From the NCBI GenBank assembly GCA_013289695.1, contig JABCZK010000001.1:124001-188000 (forward strand): a stretch of 64,000 nt of DNA, given 5' to 3'. The notes under the pieces are model-generated. The model had not been told where the DNA came from, did no database searches, and saw nothing but the letters and a program-made list of their open reading frames with translations. Origin of the DNA: Acidobacteriota bacterium. Its GTDB lineage: Bacteria > Acidobacteriota > Terriglobia > Acidiferrales > UBA7541. Position numbers and translations under genes: made by a program. This document shows, piece by piece, positions 25,968 through 35,281 of the stretch (position 1 is its first letter; each line of letters opens with the position of its first letter).

Positions 25968-27941
25968 TTACGGCAGGGTGAACGCAACGACCTCGTCCGT
26001 CTGCTTTTCTGCTGTTATCTTCGGATGCCCGCCCGCGGCGATCACCAGAAACTGCTTGCCGCCCGGGTGTACCTGGTAGGTCATCGGCGTAGCGCCGCCG
26101 GCAGTGGGAAGCTGCGCCTCCCACAGCAGCTTGCCCGTCTCCACGTCAAACGCGCGAATCGCCGTATCAATCACAGTTCCGGCGATGAACACCAACCCTC
26201 CAGCCGTCGCGATCGGCCCGCCCAGACTCGGCGCTCCTGCCGGAATCGCTGCATTATTGGGAGCCAAAGAGCCGAGCGGCACTTGCCAGCGAATGGTGCC
26301 CTGCACCATATCCACCGCCGTCAGCGTGCCCCACGGCGGAGGCGCGCACGGAAGATGATGCGCCTTGGCCGACAGAAACGTGCGAAACATTCCGTACGGC
26401 GCGCCGGACTGTTGCGTGTACTCCAAGTCTCCTGTGTTTTTGTCCACCGCGTCCCAGTATTTGTCTGCCGCGATCACGCCCATCTCGGCCGCAAGGTTAT
26501 TCGTATTGACCAGCAGCAAACTGTGTTGCGGATCGAACGCGTAGCCGCTCCAATTCATGCCGCCGACATTTCCAGGTTCAGACAGCGAGCCTTGCAAACT
26601 TGGCGGCGTGAAAAGCCCATTGTTGCGGAGGCTCTTGATGCGCTCGCTGCAATAATCGCGATCTTCCGGAGTGATTCCCCAGGCGTCAGCGGCGGAAAGC
26701 TTCTGCGGCACCAGAGCCGGAGGCGCCAGCGGAAAAGGCTGCGTCGGAGACGTCACTTCGCCCGGTACATCGCTCTGCGGCACGGGGCGCTCTTCCACGG
26801 GAAATACCGGCACGCCGGTATCGCGATTCAGGACGTAGAGAAATCCGGTTTTGTTGCCCTGAATTACCACCGGCACGCTCTTGCCGTCGTGTTGCAGCAT
26901 GGCGAGCAGCGGCGGCGACGCGGTGTCGTAGTCCCAAAGATCGTGATGCACCAACTGAAATCCCCAGGCGAGTTCGCCGGTTTTTGCGCGCAACGCGACA
27001 ACGGAGTTGGCCCATTTGTTATCGCCCACACGCATTGCGCCGTAGTAGTCCGGGCTAGCGCTGCCGGTCGGGACAAAGACTAGATCGCGCTCCGGATCCA
27101 CGACTATCACGGACCAGGCATTGCCCGCACCGGTGCGCCAGACCTTTCGCGCGGCCGATGTGGCGGAGGTGTCGGAATCGGGATCGTTCGGGGGCAGCGG
27201 CTCCCACTTCCAGCGCAGCGCTCCGCTGCGCGCATCGAACGCGCGCACTACACCGCTGGCCATATCCACGCGCGCATTGTCGTCAATCGCCGAACCCACT
27301 ACGACGAGGTCGTCAATCACCGCGGGTGGAGAAGTCATGTGATATTGCCCGGGTATGTAACGCGCTACATCGCGCAGGCTTATCTGTCCGCGGTTGCCGA
27401 AGTCCATACAGGGATTGCCCGTCGCGCCGTCGAGTGCGATTAATCGCGCGTCGAGTGTGGCTTCGAAAATTCTCCGCCGGCAGGGCTTCCCTCTCACGCG
27501 CGAAGGATCGAGCCACGTGGAGACACCGCGATTGATCAAGCCATCGCCGTAGTTTCCGGCTAGCTCGATCATCGGATCGTAAACCCACAGCTGCTTGCCG
27601 GTTTCCGGGTTCACGGCGAACACACGATTGAACGGAGTGGTGAGGTACAGCGTGCCATCCACTAATATGGGCGTGGTTTCCAGGCCACTGCGCTTGGGCC
27701 TGCCGCTGCCGTCGGAAATATCGCCGGTGTGAAATACCCAGGCAACTTTCAGCTGGGCGACATTGTCGCGATTGATCTGCGCGAGCGGCGAATAGCGCGT
27801 GCCACCCGCATCGTGACCGTAGTAGGCCCAATCGTTTTTCGTCGCGCCTGCGGGATTGGATGATTGCGCGCCGGCTCGCCGCAATACTGCGCACGACAAG
27901 CCCATCATAGCGACGAACAGGACTCGAGCCAGCCTATCCAT
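25968..27941 (-). CDS. PQQ-dependent dehydrogenase, glucose-dehydrogenase type, exported
   Basis: 657 residues: a short signal peptide (about 1-25) and an eight-bladed quinoprotein propeller. It most resembles the periplasmic domain of membrane glucose dehydrogenase: WAYYGHDAGGTRYSPL, RRRIFEATLDARLIALD, HHDLWDYD (catalytic Asp region), GNKTGFLYVLNRDTG (Lys near PQQ) and the C-terminal GGLVFIAG. The five-helix membrane anchor of Gcd is absent, so electrons must pass to a separate carrier such as a cytochrome. The substrate (sugar, quinate or polyol) is unknown. ATG at 27939-27941 has GGAGG five bases upstream. No pqq biosynthesis gene is in the window. Confidence 0.92.
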   Translation of the reverse strand: MDRLARVLFVAMMGLSCAVLRRAGAQSSNPAGATKNDWAYYGHDAGGTRYSPLAQINRDNVAQLKVAWVFHTGDISDGSGRPKRSGLETTPILVDGTLYLTTPFNRVFAVNPETGKQLWVYDPMIELAGNYGDGLINRGVSTWLDPSRVRGKPCRRRIFEATLDARLIALDGATGNPCMDFGNRGQISLRDVARYIPGQYHMTSPPAVIDDLVVVGSAIDDNARVDMASGVVRAFDARSGALRWKWEPLPPNDPDSDTSATSAARKVWRTGAGNAWSVIVVDPERDLVFVPTGSASPDYYGAMRVGDNKWANSVVALRAKTGELAWGFQLVHHDLWDYDTASPPLLAMLQHDGKSVPVVIQGNKTGFLYVLNRDTGVPVFPVEERPVPQSDVPGEVTSPTQPFPLAPPALVPQKLSAADAWGITPEDRDYCSERIKSLRNNGLFTPPSLQGSLSEPGNVGGMNWSGYAFDPQHSLLLVNTNNLAAEMGVIAADKYWDAVDKNTGDLEYTQQSGAPYGMFRTFLSAKAHHLPCAPPPWGTLTAVDMVQGTIRWQVPLGSLAPNNAAIPAGAPSLGGPIATAGGLVFIAGTVIDTAIRAFDVETGKLLWEAQLPTAGGATPMTYQVHPGGKQFLVIAAGGHPKITAEKQTDEVVAFTLP

Positions 27942-27974
27942 CAATTCCTCCGGCCTGCGACTAAACCTCGCGCG

Positions 27975-29840
27975 CTACCAATCCGGCTTGGCGCCGTCTT
28001 TCGCGTTCTGCTCGTCGAGCCATTTTTTTAGCGGTGCGAAATAGTCGAGTATCGCGGTGGCGTCCATTTGCTTCTCGCCGGTCATCATCTCGAGCGCTTC
28101 GGGCCACGGGCGGCTCTGGCCCATTTCCAGCATTTTGTTGAGCCTCGCGCCCGCCGCTTTGTTGTTGTAAATCGAACAGCGATGCAGCGGGCCTTTGTAT
28201 CCGGATTCCCTGCACAGCGCGCGATGAAACTGGAACTGCAAAATATCCGCGAGAAAATAACGCGCGTAGGGAACATTCGCGGCCACGTGATATTTCGCGC
28301 CGGGATCGAAATCCTGTTCGCCGCGCGCGACGGGAGGCTTCACGCCCTGATATTTCTCGCGCAGCGCCCACCACGCCTTGTTGTAATCCGCGGGAATAAT
28401 CTTCCCGGCGAAAACTTCCCAGCGCCATTTATCAATCAGCAAGCCGAAGGGCAGGAACGCGACTTTCTCCAACGCTTTGTGCATCAGGATGCCGATGTCG
28501 GCGGATTCCGGCGGCACATTTTCCAGGAGGCCAATCTGCTTCAAGTACTCGGGCGTGACGGAAAGAGCGATGGTGTCGCCGATCGCTTCGTGGAAACCGT
28601 CGTTCGCGCTATTGCGGAACAGCGGTGGCTGCGTGTCGTAAGCGCGCTGGTAGAAATTGTGTCCCAGCTCGTGATGAATGGTCGAGAAATCCTCGCCCTT
28701 CTGCTCGATGCACATCTTGATGCGCAGATCGTCGACGTAATCAATGTCCCAGGCGCTGGCGTGGCAGACGACGTCGCGGTCCTGCGGTTTCACGAACATC
28801 GAGCGCTGCCAGAAAGTTTGCGGCAGCGCGGCAAAACCGAGCGACATGAAAAATCGCTCGCCGTAGTGCACCATTCCGAGCGGATCAATCTGCTTCGCTT
28901 TCAAAATCTCTGACAGGTCGTATCCGGGATCGGCGTTCGCCGGAGCGACAAGTGGATAGATATTGCCCCAATCCTGCGCCCACATATTTCCCAGCAGATG
29001 CGCTGGAATCGCGCCGTCCGGGCCGAGCACACCCGGCCCGTATTTTTTCAGCAATTGCGTGCGCACGTAGGCGTGCAGCGAAACGTACAGTGGCCGCACT
29101 TGATCCCACAGCCGGTCCATCTCCGCGCTGAAAACTCCCGGAGGCATATCGTAATTCGAACGCCACATCGCGCCTGTATCGCCGAAACCCACTTCGCGCG
29201 CGCCTTCATTGGCCAGCTCCACCATGCGCGAATAACGCTGGCGCATCGGCGGCGCGATGGCGTGCCAGCCGATCCATGCGCGCTGCAGCTCAACGGGGTC
29301 GCGGCTGGCGGCCATGATATTTTCCAGGTCGTTCAACGAGAGGCATTTCGCCTGCGCGCCGTCCGGGCACCACTTTCCCTTGCCGTAATCGCTTTGCAGC
29401 GACGCGTTGATCTGCGACAGCTCCGTGCTCTGCTTCGGATTGCGCGGCGAAGGAATGTCTACGGAAAGCTTGATGAGGTTCAGCTTGCGCGCAATATCCG
29501 GTGGCAGGTCCAGCGACTCGAAACGGCGCGCTTGCGCGGCCAGCTCGGAGGTTGCTGCTTTCACGTTCTGATCTGCCTGCGCGGCGAGAATTTCCGTGTC
29601 GTCGGTGATGAAGGTTTCCTGCACCCACTGCGCGCGGCTGGCTTTGATCCACAGATCGAGCAAGCGTTTTTCCGCGGCGTCGGTAAATTGGCGCGCTTCC
29701 TCGACCGTCGGAGGCCCCGCGGCCTGTGGTTGCACGGCGCTGGCTGCTTTTGGCGATTGAAAAGTCATCAGTCCACCTATGATTAGGATAACGGGGAGTC
29801 CTACTTTGATGCCGATCGGCAAAAGTTCCGCAATCTTCAC
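27975..29840 (-). CDS. M2-family peptidyl-dipeptidase (angiotensin-converting-enzyme family)
   Basis: 621 residues from GTG at 29838-29840, the first start that gives an N-terminal export segment (about residues 8-28); a longer frame to 29930 adds text of poor composition. The zinc site HHELGHNFYQ (HExxH) and the third ligand in NDGFHEAIGDTIALS match M2 peptidases, as do DVVCHASAWD and FAALPQTFW. These zinc dicarboxypeptidases remove C-terminal dipeptides. Export to the periplasm is likely. It ends 33 bases before the PQQ dehydrogenase start, so the two may be cotranscribed. Confidence 0.93.
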   Translation of the reverse strand: MKIAELLPIGIKVGLPVILIIGGLMTFQSPKAASAVQPQAAGPPTVEEARQFTDAAEKRLLDLWIKASRAQWVQETFITDDTEILAAQADQNVKAATSELAAQARRFESLDLPPDIARKLNLIKLSVDIPSPRNPKQSTELSQINASLQSDYGKGKWCPDGAQAKCLSLNDLENIMAASRDPVELQRAWIGWHAIAPPMRQRYSRMVELANEGAREVGFGDTGAMWRSNYDMPPGVFSAEMDRLWDQVRPLYVSLHAYVRTQLLKKYGPGVLGPDGAIPAHLLGNMWAQDWGNIYPLVAPANADPGYDLSEILKAKQIDPLGMVHYGERFFMSLGFAALPQTFWQRSMFVKPQDRDVVCHASAWDIDYVDDLRIKMCIEQKGEDFSTIHHELGHNFYQRAYDTQPPLFRNSANDGFHEAIGDTIALSVTPEYLKQIGLLENVPPESADIGILMHKALEKVAFLPFGLLIDKWRWEVFAGKIIPADYNKAWWALREKYQGVKPPVARGEQDFDPGAKYHVAANVPYARYFLADILQFQFHRALCRESGYKGPLHRCSIYNNKAAGARLNKMLEMGQSRPWPEALEMMTGEKQMDATAILDYFAPLKKWLDEQNAKDGAKPDW

Positions 29841-29966
29841 GCTCGCACCCCTGGGATGTTCTCCTGGCCTGTCGGCTGCCCCTGGCCGACAGTAATCCGC
29901 ACGAAAGTATAACTGAAGACATGGCGGCACGCGCGGGACGATTCGGGCACTTACCGGCGGGAACTT

Positions 29967-31025
29967 TTAACGCGCGGCAGCTGCGGGCGCTTTCTCGGCC
30001 AAAACCTGCGCCATCGCCGCCAAAGCTACGTCAATTCCGGCGCGGTCCATATCGCAGTGCGTGACCATGCGCACGGAATACTGATCCGTCGCCGAGCACA
30101 AAACTTTTTTGGCTGCGAGCTGTTCGCAAATCTCCGGGGCGGTGCGGCCGGTTGTGCGCACCTCGAAGATCACGATGTTGGTTACCACTCGCGCTGGATC
30201 GAGAGCGATGCCCTTGATCGCCGCGAGGCCTTGCGCCAGATGCTGCGCGTTTTCGTGGTCGAGCACGAGGTGCTTCGGAGATTCTTCCAGCGCGATGAGT
30301 CCAGCGGCAGCCAGCACGCCGACTTGGCGCATTCCGCCTCCGAGCATCTTGCGGCGAATGTGCGCCTGCTTGATGAAATCATGCGAGCCGACGAGCAGCG
30401 AGCCTACCGGCGCGCCCAATCCTTTCGAAAGACAAAACATTACGGAATCGAACTTGCGGGTGATGTCCGCCACGCTTTTCCCCAACGCGACCGCGGCGTT
30501 GAAGATCCGCGCGCCGTCGAGGTGCACGCGCAGGCCCGCGGCGTGCGCGCGCTCGCAAACATCTTCGGCTACCGCGGTCGGATAGACGGTGCCGCCGTGC
30601 ATGTTGTGGGTGTTTTCCAGCGTTACCAGAGCGGTTTGCGAATCGTAGTAAATTGTTTCGCGAATCAGCGGCTCGATCAGCTCCCATGTGAGAATTCCGC
30701 TCGGTGCTGGAACCGTGCGCGGCATCACCCCCGCCACCGCAGACATCGAAGCCAGCTCATACAAATTCACGTGCGCGCGCTGCTCGCAGATCACTTCGTT
30801 GCTGCGCTGCGTCCAGCCCATGATCGCGAGCAGGTTGCCCATGCAGCCGGTGGGGACGAAGAGCGCGGCTTCGCGCTGGAAAATTTCTGCCGCGCGCGCT
30901 TGCAAGCGGTTCACCGTGGGGTCCTCACCGTAAACGTCGTCGCCAACTTCGGCGGCGGCCATCGCGGCGCGCATCGCCGACGTGGGGCGCGTCACTGTAT
31001 CGCTGCGCAAATCAACAATCGTCAT
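29967..31025 (-). CDS. ltaE: Low-specificity L-threonine aldolase
   Basis: PLP enzyme that splits L-threonine and allo-threonine to glycine and acetaldehyde. It is 352 residues. Seen: VDLRSDTVTRPT at the N-terminus, the EDPTVNRLQARAAEIF block, ENTHNMHGGTVYP, DGARIFNAAVALG with the cofactor aspartate, and the Schiff-base lysine in FCLSKGLGAPVGSLL near residue 200. ATG at 31023-31025. It lies between the M2 peptidase and an exported protein on the same strand; no functional link to them is obvious. Confidence 0.94.
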   Translation of the reverse strand: MTIVDLRSDTVTRPTSAMRAAMAAAEVGDDVYGEDPTVNRLQARAAEIFQREAALFVPTGCMGNLLAIMGWTQRSNEVICEQRAHVNLYELASMSAVAGVMPRTVPAPSGILTWELIEPLIRETIYYDSQTALVTLENTHNMHGGTVYPTAVAEDVCERAHAAGLRVHLDGARIFNAAVALGKSVADITRKFDSVMFCLSKGLGAPVGSLLVGSHDFIKQAHIRRKMLGGGMRQVGVLAAAGLIALEESPKHLVLDHENAQHLAQGLAAIKGIALDPARVVTNIVIFEVRTTGRTAPEICEQLAAKKVLCSATDQYSVRMVTHCDMDRAGIDVALAAMAQVLAEKAPAAAAR

Positions 31026-31040
31026 CGCAAAACCTCGCTG

Positions 31041-31730
31041 TCAATGTGCTGAGCAGTTTACTGGGGCCTGGGGAATCTCAATCTGAATCGCTATCGGCTC
31101 AGTTACGATTTCTTGGTCATACAGCTCTCCGTAGGATTTCCAACGACGAGCCAGTGCCTCGGCATCCGGGTCCGCTGGATCCCAAGTAAAGAATCGAGCC
31201 TGTAGAAAGTAACGGCCAGGGTAAACCCAACCTTTACTGGGCGTGTGAGCTCTGGAGAAATCCACGAAATCAACTACGGCGAGTCGGTCCATTTCCAGCG
31301 CGCCCTCGTGCGGAATGATCGGATCGTTCGAATCCGGGTGCTTAGGGTGATGCGCGCGAACAGTTACTCCGAAGGTATCTGGTATCACTCCCCAGCCGAG
31401 ACCTCCCTGAGTACCATCGGCTTGGATGTCGAACAGATCGGGGCAATAGCATTCGATGCATTTTCTGCAAAGAATTATTGCGTGGTCGCCAACATTTTGT
31501 ATTCGAAGGTGGAGATCGAAAGAAACTTCGCCCACGGCTGCTCCCCGCGCCGGTGCATCTACAATCGTCCGATTGACGCAATACGTCTGGCTGAGCACCG
31601 TCACGGTCAGCTTCAACGGACTGCCTTTCCCAGCTGGCTTTTCCTGGCCATCGAGTCGGACGTTCAAGAACAAAAACGGCGTCAATGATACGAGAAGCAA
31701 AGGCGTGACAACGCTTCCGCGTGCCCGCAT
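31041..31730 (-). CDS. Exported cysteine-containing beta-rich protein, unknown
   Basis: 229 residues from ATG at 31728-31730, the first start beyond the hemW stop; an earlier GTG/ATG-type start at 31763 would overlap hemW by 29 bases. A signal peptide is clear (Arg-rich n-region, then VVTPLLLVSLTPFLFL). The mature part looks like a single Ig-like beta sandwich: an early LRIQNVGD strand, a cysteine cluster CRKCIECYC, an acidic middle and a PGRYFLQARFFTW strand near the end. It resembles in outline the exported protein on the other side of hemW (32931-33443). No known family or active site was recognised. Confidence 0.75.
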   Translation of the reverse strand: MRARGSVVTPLLLVSLTPFLFLNVRLDGQEKPAGKGSPLKLTVTVLSQTYCVNRTIVDAPARGAAVGEVSFDLHLRIQNVGDHAIILCRKCIECYCPDLFDIQADGTQGGLGWGVIPDTFGVTVRAHHPKHPDSNDPIIPHEGALEMDRLAVVDFVDFSRAHTPSKGWVYPGRYFLQARFFTWDPADPDAEALARRWKSYGELYDQEIVTEPIAIQIEIPQAPVNCSAH

Positions 31731-31734
31731 CCAG

Positions 31735-32934
31735 CTAACCAAGCAATTCCACGAATACTTCATTTGATACAGTCAGATGCGCCGGCGCCAGGCGCAAATT
31801 TGCCCCGTCCATTTCGAGCAATCCCTGCTCGCGCAAGCCGGCGATTCGCGCCTGCAGGCTCACGCCATACTTTTTTTCCACGCCAGCAAGGTCAATTCCC
31901 TCGAGCTGGCGCAAGCCCAGGAATAATTCTTCTTCGAGCGCTTGTTGCTGTGTCACCGGCTCGATCTGCTCGCGTGGCGAGATGCCGCTTTCGATGCATG
32001 CGACGTACTTCGCGGAATCGTGCACATTCGACCAGCGTCGGGCACCATCGAAAGAATGCGCGCCCGCACCCACTCCGATGTAGGGCTCACGTCGCCAGTA
32101 TTTCAAATTGTGGCGCGAACGGAATCCCGGCAGCCCCCAGTTCGAGATTTCGTAATGCTCGTAACCGGCGTCCGCGAGCCGCGCGCATGCGGATTCGTAC
32201 GATTCCGCCATGGCGTCTTCGCTGGGAATGGCATCGGCGCTATAGCGGTTGCCGCCCGCGAGTGATTCCTTGCCGAGCCGGCTGCCTTCGTCAATTTCCA
32301 GCAGGTAAATGGAGATGTGCTCGGCGCGAATTTCCAGAACGCGCGCGACCGATTCTTCCCATGATGCGCGAGTCTGCTGCGCGAGACCAGCGATCAAATC
32401 CATGCTGAGATTGCGAAATCCGGCGTCGCGCAAAATCCGAGTCGCCGCAAAAATATCCGCGCGACGATGCATGCGGCCCGCGGCCTGTAATTCGCGCTCG
32501 TCAAACGACTGCACGCCCAGGCTGACGCGGTTAAACCCAGTCGCAATCCAGGCCTCCGCTTTTTCCGCTGCGATGGTTTCCGGGTCCGCCTCCAGAGTGA
32601 TTTCGAGAGGCGCAGCGGGGGGCACGTCACGCGCGGGTTCTGAATCTCGCGGCGCGGACTCTGCGAATGCAAAATTCCGCCGCAGGGCATCCAGAATCGC
32701 TGCGAGCGCGGAAGGCTCCAGCAGGCTGGGCGTGCCGCCGCCAAAGTACACGGTGTCCACGGTCGCGTCGCGCAGGCTGGAGATTTCGCCGCTCGCCGCC
32801 AGCGCCGCAATCTCGCGGCGTACCGCGTCGGCGTACGGCCCATATTTTTCGCGCGCCACAACGCCCGTGTGAAAATTGCAGTAGGTGCACTTCGTCTGGC
32901 AGAACGGCACCTGAATGTAAACGCCCAGGTTCAT
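31735..32934 (-). CDS. hemW: Radical SAM heme chaperone HemW (coproporphyrinogen oxidase-like)
   Basis: 399 residues from ATG at 32932-32934, fixed by an ATGA overlap with the upstream gene; a longer frame is an artefact. The radical SAM cluster ligands are C12, C16 and C19 in VPFCQTKCTYCNF, followed by VYFGGGTPSLL and GVQSFDERELQAAGR. The C-terminal HemN-like domain contains SRHNLKYW and GVGAGAHSFDG. HemW binds heme and passes it to acceptors; unlike HemN it does not decarboxylate coproporphyrinogen. Sequence alone cannot exclude HemN-type activity, but length and N-terminus favour HemW. Confidence 0.92.
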   Translation of the reverse strand: MNLGVYIQVPFCQTKCTYCNFHTGVVAREKYGPYADAVRREIAALAASGEISSLRDATVDTVYFGGGTPSLLEPSALAAILDALRRNFAFAESAPRDSEPARDVPPAAPLEITLEADPETIAAEKAEAWIATGFNRVSLGVQSFDERELQAAGRMHRRADIFAATRILRDAGFRNLSMDLIAGLAQQTRASWEESVARVLEIRAEHISIYLLEIDEGSRLGKESLAGGNRYSADAIPSEDAMAESYESACARLADAGYEHYEISNWGLPGFRSRHNLKYWRREPYIGVGAGAHSFDGARRWSNVHDSAKYVACIESGISPREQIEPVTQQQALEEELFLGLRQLEGIDLAGVEKKYGVSLQARIAGLREQGLLEMDGANLRLAPAHLTVSNEVFVELLG

Positions 32935-33443
32935 TTCGGCGCCGCGACTACATCGAATTCGTCGGATCGGGCCTGCTGCACGGCTTTGCCGTCCCGGATC
33001 GCTTCGCAATGCGCGCCTACGTCTTCCACGCTCACATCCTTATATCCCAGCCATACGCGGTAGGTGCCGGGCTGGGTCACCTTCACCGAGAATTCCAGGA
33101 CTTCGCCGCCGTGCAGGATGGCGGACGTGGCGTCTTCCCCGGGCGAGCAGCTCAAGATTTCCTTACTCCATTTCTTTTTGCGAGTGCGCGCCTGCACCGC
33201 GAAGCCTGGCGCGGGACGTTCGCTGCCGGCCACGACGATGACGCCGCAAGCGCCCAGGCAAAAAGTGAGGCGTTTTTCGCCGTTATTCCGGATGCGCACC
33301 GCGAATGGTGTCCCGACCACTTGCTGGTCGCCCACCACCGCAATCGTAACTTCTTCCTTTGCGGAAATACCTTTGCTGGCTCCGCTCGAGAGCAAGAGTA
33401 CAAAAACGCAAACGATCGCCGCCGCCCGCCGCATTCGCCTCAT
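32931..33443 (-). CDS. Exported beta-rich protein overlapping hemW, unknown
   Basis: 170 residues from ATG at 33441-33443 (a TTG at 33464 is also in frame). Signal peptide: MRRMRR then a hydrophobic stretch ending near residue 26. The mature part has strand patterns VRIRNNGEKRLTF, a CLGAC pair, LHGGEVLEFSVKV and PGTYRVWLGY, typical of an Ig-like domain. The order of these elements parallels the protein at 31041-31730. Its TGA overlaps the hemW ATG (ATGA), so translation is probably coupled. Function unknown; a chaperone-like or envelope role is only a guess. Confidence 0.78.
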   Translation of the reverse strand: MRRMRRAAAIVCVFVLLLSSGASKGISAKEEVTIAVVGDQQVVGTPFAVRIRNNGEKRLTFCLGACGVIVVAGSERPAPGFAVQARTRKKKWSKEILSCSPGEDATSAILHGGEVLEFSVKVTQPGTYRVWLGYKDVSVEDVGAHCEAIRDGKAVQQARSDEFDVVAAPK

Positions 33444-33502
33444 GGTGAAACAGTTTACAACCAAATGAAATTCACTTCACGTGAAGACCTTGCTCACAAT
33501 TC

Positions 33503-33943
33503 TCAAGTCGGGGCATCGGGCACAATCTTAACGCGTAGCTCGCGGCTGCGCGGTCCGTCAAATTCCGCGAAGAAAATCCGCTGCCAGCGTCCTAGCGCGA
33601 GCTTCCCTGTGATGATCCACACCGTTTCCGACGATCCCACCAGGGCTGTTTTGATGTGTGAATCCGAATTCCCTTCCGCGTGCGCTGAATTCGCGACGCG
33701 CGGCACCAAGCGGTCGAATGCCGCTGCGATATCCTGTGCTACCGCCGGATCGTAACCCTCGTTGATCATCACGCCCGCCGTGGTGTGCGGCACGTACAGG
33801 TGACACACACCATCCGCGCAGCCCGATTCGCGCACGGCTGCTTCGATCTTGTCGGTCACGTCCTGCATTTCCCTCCGGCGGGCGGTGCGCACCCGCAGCG
33901 TGTGCGTCAGCTTGCCCGCAGCGCGTTTCTCATTCGCTTTCAT
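33503..33943 (-). CDS. YjbQ family protein (UPF0047)
   Basis: 146 residues from ATG at 33941-33943; in-frame starts at 33964 and 33979 are possible. Family hallmarks: HTTAGVMINEG, SDSHIKTALVGSS and GRWQRIFFAEFDGPR, with the conserved His and acidic residues that line a metal-dependent trimer pocket. Homologues show weak thiamine-phosphate synthase activity, but the physiological role is unclear. It is divergent from tRNA-Cys and sits just upstream of the hemW cluster on the same strand. Confidence 0.9.
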   Translation of the reverse strand: MKANEKRAAGKLTHTLRVRTARRREMQDVTDKIEAAVRESGCADGVCHLYVPHTTAGVMINEGYDPAVAQDIAAAFDRLVPRVANSAHAEGNSDSHIKTALVGSSETVWIITGKLALGRWQRIFFAEFDGPRSRELRVKIVPDAPT

Positions 33944-34041
33944 CTGTTGGTCTTCTTCCGGCATGCCGGTTCCGCGCAACCTGTAGGCTGGTAAATCAAC
34001 ATCATGCGAATCTTCGATGCATTCTCACGCGCTTCCGATGT

Positions 34042-34047
34042 TATGAT
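34042..34047 (+). promoter_or_regulatory. Possible -10 element for tRNA-Cys
   Basis: TATGAT lies 21 bases before the tRNA-Cys 5' end, a reasonable distance for a short leader. No good -35 hexamer was found 16-18 bases upstream, so this rests on a single six-base match. Confidence 0.3.
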
Positions 34048-34068
34048 TCGTTTCTGCCACAAGCAATC

Positions 34069-34142
34069 GGCGCGGTCGCCAAGTGGTAAGGCATAGGTCT
34101 GCAAAACCTTTATCGGCGGTTCGATTCCGCCCCGCGCCTCCA
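34069..34142 (+). tRNA. tRNA-Cys (anticodon GCA)
   Basis: A 74-base cloverleaf. The acceptor stem GGCGCGG (34069-34075) pairs fully with CCGCGCC (34132-34138), followed by discriminator T and an encoded CCA (34140-34142). The D arm GCC...GGC, the anticodon loop CTGCAAA with GCA, and the T arm GGCGG-TTCGATT-CCGCC are all clear. The top of the anticodon stem has a T-T mismatch. It stands alone, with no neighbouring tRNA. Confidence 0.97.
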
Positions 34143-34252
34143 TTGTCTCCTCTTTCCCGGTTGCGCCAACGCTAAATTCCCGCGCGCGTCATTTGCAGCC
34201 CCGTTCCCCCATGCAGTAAACTCTGTGATTCGCTTTCGCTCAGGGGGCGTTC

Positions 34253-35281
34253 ATGCTGGTGGTCATGCAGTCGCACGCGACAGACGAACAGGTACGCGCC
34301 GTCTGTGAGCGCATCGAGTCGCTGGGTTTCAAGGCCCTGCCGGTTCCCGGCGCTGGGCGCACCGCGGTGTGCATCACCGGCAATTCCGGAGCGGTGGATC
34401 TGGGCTCGCTGGAATCCATGCCCGGCGTGATCGAATGCATCCCTGTCAGCAAGCCTTACAAGCTGGTCAGCCGCGACGTCAAAGCGGATAACACCGTCGT
34501 GCGCGTGCCCACGCCTCTCGGAGAAGTCGCCTTCGGCGGCGCGGACATCGCCATGGTCGCGGGTCCGTGCGCCATCGAAACGCGCGAGCAAGCATTCACC
34601 GTCGCCAAGCACGTGAAGACCGCCGGAGCGCGCCTCTTTCGCGGCGGCGCTTATAAGCCGCGCACTTCCCCTTACAGTTTTCAAGGGCTGGGCGAAGCGG
34701 GCCTCGAAATCATGGCGGATGTGCGCAAGGAATTCGGTCTGGGCATCATCACCGAAGCGATTGACCACGAATCGCTGGACCTAGTCGCCGAATATGCGGA
34801 CGTGATCCAGATCGGGGCGCGCAACATGCAGAATTTTTCGCTGCTGAAGCGCGCCGGCCGTGCGAAAAAGCCGGTGCTGTTGAAACGCGGCATGTCTGCG
34901 ACGCTGGACGAATTTCTGATGGCCGGCGAATACCTGATGTCCGAAGGCAACTACAACGTGATTCTGTGTGAGCGGGGCGTGCGCACTTTTTCTGATTTCA
35001 CGCGCAACACGCTGGACCTGGCTGTCGTGCCCGCCGTGCAAAAGCGCAGCCATCTTCCTATCGTGGTGGATCCTTCGCACGGCACCGGGCGACGCAATAA
35101 AGTCTTGCCGCTTTCGCGCGCCGCGGTGGCTGTGGGCGCCGATGGGTTACTGGTGGAAGTGCACCACGATCCCGACCGCGCGCTCTCCGACGGGCCGCAA
35201 TCCATCCTGCCGGCGGAATTCGAACAACTGATCCGGGAAGTTCGCCAGATCGCCGCCGTGCTGGGCCGCACCATCAATTGA
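34253..35281 (+). CDS. aroF: 3-deoxy-7-phosphoheptulonate synthase (DAHP synthase, type I-beta)
   Basis: First step of the shikimate pathway, condensing PEP and erythrose-4-phosphate. It is 342 residues: an N-terminal ferredoxin-like regulatory domain (about 1-70), typical of the Thermotoga-type enzymes and often the site of Tyr/Phe feedback, and a TIM barrel with [44 protein letters not shown] and DPSHGTGRR (PEP, metal and E4P ligands). ATG at 34253 after a G-rich site. Its TGA overlaps the TTG start of the next gene. Confidence 0.95.
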   Translation: MLVVMQSHATDEQVRAVCERIESLGFKALPVPGAGRTAVCITGNSGAVDLGSLESMPGVIECIPVSKPYKLVSRDVKADNTVVRVPTPLGEVAFGGADIAMVAGPCAIETREQAFTVAKHVKTAGARLFRGGAYKPRTSPYSFQGLGEAGLEIMADVRKEFGLGIITEAIDHESLDLVAEYADVIQIGARNMQNFSLLKRAGRAKKPVLLKRGMSATLDEFLMAGEYLMSEGNYNVILCERGVRTFSDFTRNTLDLAVVPAVQKRSHLPIVVDPSHGTGRRNKVLPLSRAAVAVGADGLLVEVHHDPDRALSDGPQSILPAEFEQLIREVRQIAAVLGRTIN

